The notes under the pieces: model-generated
Told to the model about the DNA's origin: nothing
The model's input: only the letters and a program-made list of their open reading frames with translations
Database searches by the model: none
Assembly: GCF_009741735.1 (NCBI RefSeq)
Contig: NZ_WHOH01000001.1
Location: 1,054,001 to 1,118,000 of the forward strand
Direction of reading: 5' to 3'
Length of the DNA: 64,000 bases
Source: Lentibacillus sp. JNUCC-1
GTDB lineage: Bacteria; Bacillota; Bacilli; Bacillales; Amphibacillaceae
In this document: in pieces, positions 59,827 through 64,000 of the stretch
How positions within the stretch are numbered: the first letter of the stretch is position 1
How the letters are laid out: every line of letters starts with the position of its first letter
Program-made: the position numbers and the translations under genes

Positions 59827-61944
59827 TCACGAGCGGAAGACCGCGTTAACCACACGTTCTGTCGCATGTCCGTCTTCAAGATAACAGAAACGCTCCCTGA
59901 ACGCATCTGTCGTCTCGCTTGGCTGATACCCATTTTGATCAATCTCTTCTATCACTTCGAGCAATTCATCTGTTGTTTTCACAAGCGGACCGGGGGCTTT
60001 TCGTTCAAAATCAAAATAAAAACCACGCAAATTATCCCGGTAGTCCTCTATATCATACACGAAAAAGATCATTGGACGGTTCAAATTGGCATAATCAAAG
60101 AAAACCGACGAATAATCCGTGATCAGCATATCGGCAATCATGTACAATTCGCGGATATCCTCATGGGCCGACAAGTCATATACAAACGATTCAAAGCCGC
60201 TCAAGTCCAGGTTCTCCGCCACAAGATAATGCAACCTGAGTACAATCACATAGTCATCCCCAAGCTTCTCTCGCATTTGTTCCAGGTCAAGTTCAAGGTT
60301 AAACTTGTACCGCCCTTTCCGGTAAAACATATTATCCCGCCAGGTCGGCGCATATAAGATCACCTTTTTATCATGCGGCAGACCGCAGCGCGCTTTGATG
60401 TCTTCAAGATCCGTCTGGTCCCCATTCAGCAAAAAGTCATTGCGCGGATAACCCGACTCGATCATCTCACCTTTGAATCTGAACGCCCTCCGGAAAATCG
60501 AGGACGAATACGCATTTGGCGAAACAAGATAATCCCATTTTGCTGCTTCTCTTGTAAAATTCTCTTTATATTTTTCCGTATTTGTACCTGGCATATGCAC
60601 CTCATCCATGTCAGCCGCCAGCCGTTTGAGCGGTGTGCCATGCCACGTCTGCACATATGTCGTGTGTTTCGGTTTTGGAATCCAGAGCGGCAGCCGCGCA
60701 TTAGACACCCAGTATGCCGCACGCGCCATCAGGAAGAGCCACTTCACAGAAAAACGGCGGACATATGGGAGCTCTTTTGCCGCAAACAAATCCAAGTGCC
60801 GGCGATCTGCACTCCAATACAGCTGGTGATCAGGCATATGGGTTTGCATATATTCATAAATCGCCCGCGGACTGTCACTGTATTGCTTCCCATGAAAACT
60901 TTCGAATACGACTGTTTTTTTCCGAACTGGAAGCTTCCCGAGCACGCGAAACGCCTTTTCGTAAAGCCGCAACAGCTGTTTGCTGCGCCGGACGCGTACC
61001 CATGTCCCCTTAATATTGGATGCCATTTCCTTGCGCCAATGATAATCCGCTATCTTCAAAGATAGGTGTTTGGAATCCCGTGTCGGTGTAACCGTTATTT
61101 TGAACGCCTTACCATTTCGGCGTAGTTTTTCCTGCACCGGTTGTGTCACAACGCGATGATCCAGTCGGACGCGCGTACTTCGAATTGTTGCGGTCTCCCC
61201 CATATGGGTATAGCTCATATCCACATACAATTTTAGAAACACCGGTTTTTCAAGTGTCAGAAAATCATTGAGCGGAAGTGTTGCTCTGATGCCACTATTC
61301 AAAAGGCACTCATTACCCGAAAACGCCCCACTCAGATCAGGGCGTTCGATTTTTTCCAATGGGAATGTCATTTCCCGGTCGTCACGATTGTTCGTAACCA
61401 CAAGCTGGATCCCCTCCAGCTGATGATCGTCCGCCTGGTAGAGTGGTGGGAAATTGATATGACCAGATACATTAATCTGTGCACCTTCAAGCGTTACGTG
61501 ATCAATTCTGGCATCCAGCTGATAGTGGGTCAGTCGGAATGACACATTGCCTTTCCGCGTTGTAAACGGCTGAAACACCATTTCTTCATCCGGAAGCGTT
61601 ATTGCCAAAAAGCCAATGTCGCTGTAATCACTTCTGATCCGGCTCTTATGGTGATCATCTTCCCTTGTCCGGTTCAAGTACACATCCCAGCTGCTTTCCC
61701 CATGTTCAAAAACTGTGCCGGCATGCTGATGGTAATCAAAAGCCAATTCAAATCGAATATATGGGTCATCTATCGTTTCATCTGTAATATCAAGCGCGAT
61801 GACTTGATTCGTTAACCTGTTCTCAAGCGTAAATGCAAAGCTGTCAAGATCTTCAAGCTGATCAGCTTTAATCAGGATCTGCATTTTATATGTATTTCCG
61901 TGCAGATCCATTCCTGTCATCTGTCTATTTCGTTTTGTAACCAT
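59827..61944 (-). CDS. tagF: CDP-glycerol:poly(glycerophosphate) glycerophosphotransferase
   Basis: Polymerises glycerol phosphate units onto the teichoic acid primer at the membrane. The 705-residue protein has an N-terminal ~350-residue beta-rich region and a C-terminal GT-B-like catalytic domain, with FESFHGKQYSDSPRAIYEY, the catalytic-type QTWHGTPLKRL and MLITDYSSVFFDYANLNRP. It uses CDP-glycerol made by TagD (63257-63655) after priming by TagB. AAAGG lies six bases before the ATG and GAGGAG farther upstream. Operon order tagF-tagG-tagH-tagA on the minus strand. Confidence 0.92.
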   Translation of the reverse strand: MVTKRNRQMTGMDLHGNTYKMQILIKADQLEDLDSFAFTLENRLTNQVIALDITDETIDDPYIRFELAFDYHQHAGTVFEHGESSWDVYLNRTREDDHHKSRIRSDYSDIGFLAITLPDEEMVFQPFTTRKGNVSFRLTHYQLDARIDHVTLEGAQINVSGHINFPPLYQADDHQLEGIQLVVTNNRDDREMTFPLEKIERPDLSGAFSGNECLLNSGIRATLPLNDFLTLEKPVFLKLYVDMSYTHMGETATIRSTRVRLDHRVVTQPVQEKLRRNGKAFKITVTPTRDSKHLSLKIADYHWRKEMASNIKGTWVRVRRSKQLLRLYEKAFRVLGKLPVRKKTVVFESFHGKQYSDSPRAIYEYMQTHMPDHQLYWSADRRHLDLFAAKELPYVRRFSVKWLFLMARAAYWVSNARLPLWIPKPKHTTYVQTWHGTPLKRLAADMDEVHMPGTNTEKYKENFTREAAKWDYLVSPNAYSSSIFRRAFRFKGEMIESGYPRNDFLLNGDQTDLEDIKARCGLPHDKKVILYAPTWRDNMFYRKGRYKFNLELDLEQMREKLGDDYVIVLRLHYLVAENLDLSGFESFVYDLSAHEDIRELYMIADMLITDYSSVFFDYANLNRPMIFFVYDIEDYRDNLRGFYFDFERKAPGPLVKTTDELLEVIEEIDQNGYQPSETTDAFRERFCYLEDGHATERVVNAVFRS

Positions 61945-62018
61945 GAAAAGCCTTTACTCCTCTCACTGCAACTATCCCTATTATATAGCGGGGGTTCTGA
62001 ATGAAAAGACGGTACTTA

Positions 62019-62570
62019 TTAAGTCCAATAATCCGGATCTGTCATCCGCATCTCTTCTACGGCATCATCTATATCAGCTGGTGTTATGGTTTGAATCGGG
62101 TAATTTTCCGTATTCTGGGCTACCTCGAGAAAGAATCGTGTGCTTCCGGGAAAATCTTCATCCAGCAAAATGAGCGCTCCGTCACTTTTATCCGCGAGCC
62201 ATACATCCCGCGCCCGAAATTGATACGGTGCTACGTAAGCCCCTTTGTACAATGGCTTGTAAAAGTCAGCCTGGTCCGTAATCATCTGCAGTTTTTCCTG
62301 CAAAGGCTCCGGCCACCGCTCAGCAAACGTCTCAAATGGCGGAATCACTCCGAGTTGCACCTCATACTGTTCTTTCAGTTCAAGCACCACCTCTGCTGTC
62401 CAAAGCTCAACCCCCATCTGGCCAGATACCAGCACCCATTCCAGCCCGTTCTCTATTAAAGAGACCAGCCGTTTCTGCAGGGCCTGTTTAACAAATGAGA
62501 TCCGCGGATCATCTTCTTTAAAAATATTCATTTCCATCGGTTTATAGCCTGTAACAGCCAAGATGTTCAT
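62019..62570 (-). CDS. ypsA: YpsA (DUF1273, SLOG superfamily) protein
   Basis: A 183-residue protein starting MNILAVTGYKPMEMNIF, the hallmark of YpsA, with GLEWVLVSGQMGVELWTAEV near residue 45 and a C-terminal LDEDFPGSTRFFLEVAQ. YpsA is a Rossmann-like SLOG-family protein in Firmicutes linked to cell division and stress in Bacillus and Staphylococcus; its ligand is unsettled. The start at 62570 has only a weak GGTGATGGG site. It lies between the tag operon and the composite repeat copy 5, probably as a separate unit. Confidence 0.9.
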   Translation of the reverse strand: MNILAVTGYKPMEMNIFKEDDPRISFVKQALQKRLVSLIENGLEWVLVSGQMGVELWTAEVVLELKEQYEVQLGVIPPFETFAERWPEPLQEKLQMITDQADFYKPLYKGAYVAPYQFRARDVWLADKSDGALILLDEDFPGSTRFFLEVAQNTENYPIQTITPADIDDAVEEMRMTDPDYWT

Positions 62571-62699
62571 CCCATCACCCAATTAACGTTATTTTTACAC
62601 ATCCTCTATCATACCATGAACATAAACACTCTTGAACGTTTTTTATGAAGCGAACAGAACAGATTCCTTTTACACGTTGAACTACAACAACACGGAGAA

Positions 62700-63050
62700 A
62701 ATATTTAGTGACTGCTTCTGGCAACCGCTCGGGGAAAACACTCCGCGTTCCGTGGGCGCTGCTGAGCCTCCTCGCGCTACCGCGCTCCGGGGTCTCACCG
62801 AGGCTTATCCTCCCACTGGAGTCTCCGTGTTTTCCCCGAGCTTGGTATGAGAGGTTATGCTCTCACTCTTATGTGAGCAGAACCGTCCAAGCCACTGAAA
62901 AACATAAAGTGATTGGAGCGGAGGGAAGTCGACTCCTGCGGGAACAGCACGAGTCCGAAGACCCCACAGCGGTGGTCTTTCCGCGAGGAGGCTGAGGCCG
63001 TGCCCGCGGAAAGCGACTTCCCGCAGCGCAAATCACGATGCTCTCATCTT
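62700..63050. repeat. Composite inverted-repeat element, copy 5 (B then A, reverse orientation)
   Basis: Module B at 62731-62837 has ends GGGGAAAACAC and GTGTTTTCCCC; module A at 62923-63022 has ends GGGAAGTCG and CGACTTCCC. It reads as the reverse complement of copies 2 and 4 through both modules and the spacer. It occupies most of the 62571-63256 gap between ypsA and tagD. Confidence 0.82.
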
Positions 63051-63173
63051 GACTATGAGCTAAGCTCTTACTGGTTCGCATTTTTGTATCTACTATTTAT
63101 CAAAGGATCAACTGTCAAATCAACAATTCTTTTAGAAAAACAGCTTTTGCCAGTCATGAAATTGAAAAATCTT

Positions 63174-63206
63174 TGTTAAGTTTTTGTTAATCTGTGGTAT
63201 TATAAT
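63174..63206 (+). promoter_or_regulatory. tagD promoter region with PhoP-box-like direct repeats
   Basis: TGTTAA occurs at 63174-63179 and 63185-63190, which on the minus strand reads TTAACA-N5-TTAACA. This is the spacing of PhoP boxes in Bacillus, where PhoP represses tag genes under phosphate limitation. A -10-like TATAAT lies at 63201-63206; the repeats occupy the -35 zone and no good -35 is seen. Confidence 0.48.
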
Positions 63207-63256
63207 AATGATAAGCTTTATAGAGTAAAAGATTTTTTTATGAAGGAGAATCTGTA

Positions 63257-63655
63257 ATGAAAAAAGTCATCACGTATGGCACATTTGATTTGCTTCATAC
63301 TGGACATATAAATATCCTGCGCCGGGCAAAAGCAATGGGTGACTATCTCATCGTGGCCCTGTCCACTGACGAATTCAATGCCCTTAAAAATAAAAAAGCC
63401 TACCATTCCTATGAAAATAGAAAAATAATTCTCGAATCCATTCGTTATGTGGATGAAGTCATCCCTGAAGAAACATGGGGTCAGAAAGCACAAGACGTGC
63501 AAAAGCATGACATCGATCTGTTCGTGATGGGAGACGATTGGAAAGGTGAGTTTGATTTTCTGTCAGCACACTGTGATGTGGTCTACTTGCCAAGAACGAT
63601 CGGCATTTCAACGACCAAAATCAAAAAGGACCTTAACAAGGTGAACAATGGTTAG
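63257..63655 (+). CDS. tagD: Glycerol-3-phosphate cytidylyltransferase
   Basis: Makes CDP-glycerol from CTP and glycerol 3-phosphate for teichoic acid. The 132-residue protein has the nucleotidyltransferase motif TYGTFDLLHTGHINILRRA, the RYVDEVIPEETW segment and the C-terminal RTIGISTTKIK. The length matches the family. GGAG is eight bases before the ATG. It overlaps the start of the next gene by eight bases, so both are translated from one message. Confidence 0.95.
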   Translation: MKKVITYGTFDLLHTGHINILRRAKAMGDYLIVALSTDEFNALKNKKAYHSYENRKIILESIRYVDEVIPEETWGQKAQDVQKHDIDLFVMGDDWKGEFDFLSAHCDVVYLPRTIGISTTKIKKDLNKVNNG

Positions 63656-64000
63656 AGAAGCGGCCATCACGGCCTACTTGTTCTTCTTCCGGATTGTGTT
63701 CAGCATGCTAAAATTATTTCCGCAGCAGAACAAGACAGTCTGTGTGGCGTCATTTGGTGATAACATTTATTATACAGCCTCTGCTATAAGGGATGTTTCA
63801 GATGAAAGAGTGGTTATTCTGAAAGACAGCCAATGCCGGTATGCATTTGATGCTTCAGTTGCTGACATTGTACCATTCGACATCAAGCATCCCTTTGCCT
63901 ATTTCCTATCAATCTATCACTTGGCCACTGCTAAAACCGTCATTGTGGACAACTATTTCGGTTTTTTGGCTGTAACCAACTTCAAACCTGGAACCGTTTG
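63648..64000 (+). CDS. tagB: Teichoic acid glycerophosphate primase, N-terminal part (runs off the window)
   Basis: The first 117 residues of a TagB-like protein, too recent a start to reach the catalytic domain. Visible are a hydrophobic N-terminal segment (ITAYLFFFRIVFSMLKLF) and VCVASFGDNIYYTASAI, LATAKTVIVDNYFGFLA, which fit the N-terminal domain of CDP-glycerol primases. The ATG at 63648 overlaps the tagD stop. Expected role: adds the first glycerol phosphate to the ManNAc-GlcNAc-lipid made by TagA. The 3' end lies beyond base 64000. Confidence 0.82.
   Translation, partial: MVREAAITAYLFFFRIVFSMLKLFPQQNKTVCVASFGDNIYYTASAIRDVSDERVVILKDSQCRYAFDASVADIVPFDIKHPFAYFLSIYHLATAKTVIVDNYFGFLAVTNFKPGTV

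Overview
The window reads as chromosome from a Gram-positive, spore-former-type bacterium of the family Bacillaceae, probably a salt-tolerant one. The evidence is wall teichoic acid genes (tagA, tagH, tagG, tagF, tagD, tagB), GGAGG-type ribosome binding sites with GTG and TTG starts, CcpA-like cre sites, YesM/YesN and DUF624 families, acidic lipoproteins and mid-40s %GC (estimated by eye). No rRNA, tRNA, CRISPR array, insertion sequence or phage gene was found.

Positions 1-35036 form a glycan-use locus whose enzyme set fits intracellular breakdown of fucosylated and possibly sulfated N-glycan-like oligosaccharides. It has two GH38 alpha-mannosidases, a GH125 exo-alpha-1,6-mannosidase, a GH20-type hexosaminidase, a GH2 beta-galactosidase, a GH29 alpha-L-fucosidase, a sulfatase and a large clan GH-A hydrolase. 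An LplABC-type importer carries the substrate in, and a membrane AraC regulator and DUF624 protein sit next to it. None of the hydrolases has a signal peptide. Interleaved with them are four Gfo/Idh/MocA oxidoreductases, two TIM-barrel sugar isomerase/epimerases and a ThuA-like protein, a set that suggests an additional oxidative (keto-sugar) branch. A ROK kinase and a ROK repressor complete the locus. Two divergent promoter regions (3802-4052 and 31761-31961) each carry two copies of one palindrome, 83 bp apart in both cases; these are the best candidates for the ROK repressor's operators.

Positions 35037-44482 hold intergenic 21-bp arrays, a formylglycine-generating enzyme (the expected activator of the sulfatase), a second sugar ABC importer, and a three-gene sensor (membrane-anchored sugar-binding protein, YesM-like kinase, YesN-like regulator). 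Positions 44483-50030 carry cell-surface genes (Wzz-like adaptor, BY-kinase, LCP ligase) and glpK. Positions 50268-56447 carry a peptide-use group (Opp-type binding protein, M20 and S9 peptidases, S33 hydrolase). Positions 56849-64000 carry the teichoic acid cluster with ypsA.

Three non-coding themes recur. First, five copies of a two-module inverted repeat lie in gene gaps; their terminal stems keep pairing although the bases change. Second, four intergenic arrays have a spacing of about 21 bp, built from different motifs. Third, seven genes are broken nine times, and each time one missing G in a G-run restores a full-length protein. This pattern looks more like consensus or assembly error than gene decay, so those genes are annotated as full-length CDS.
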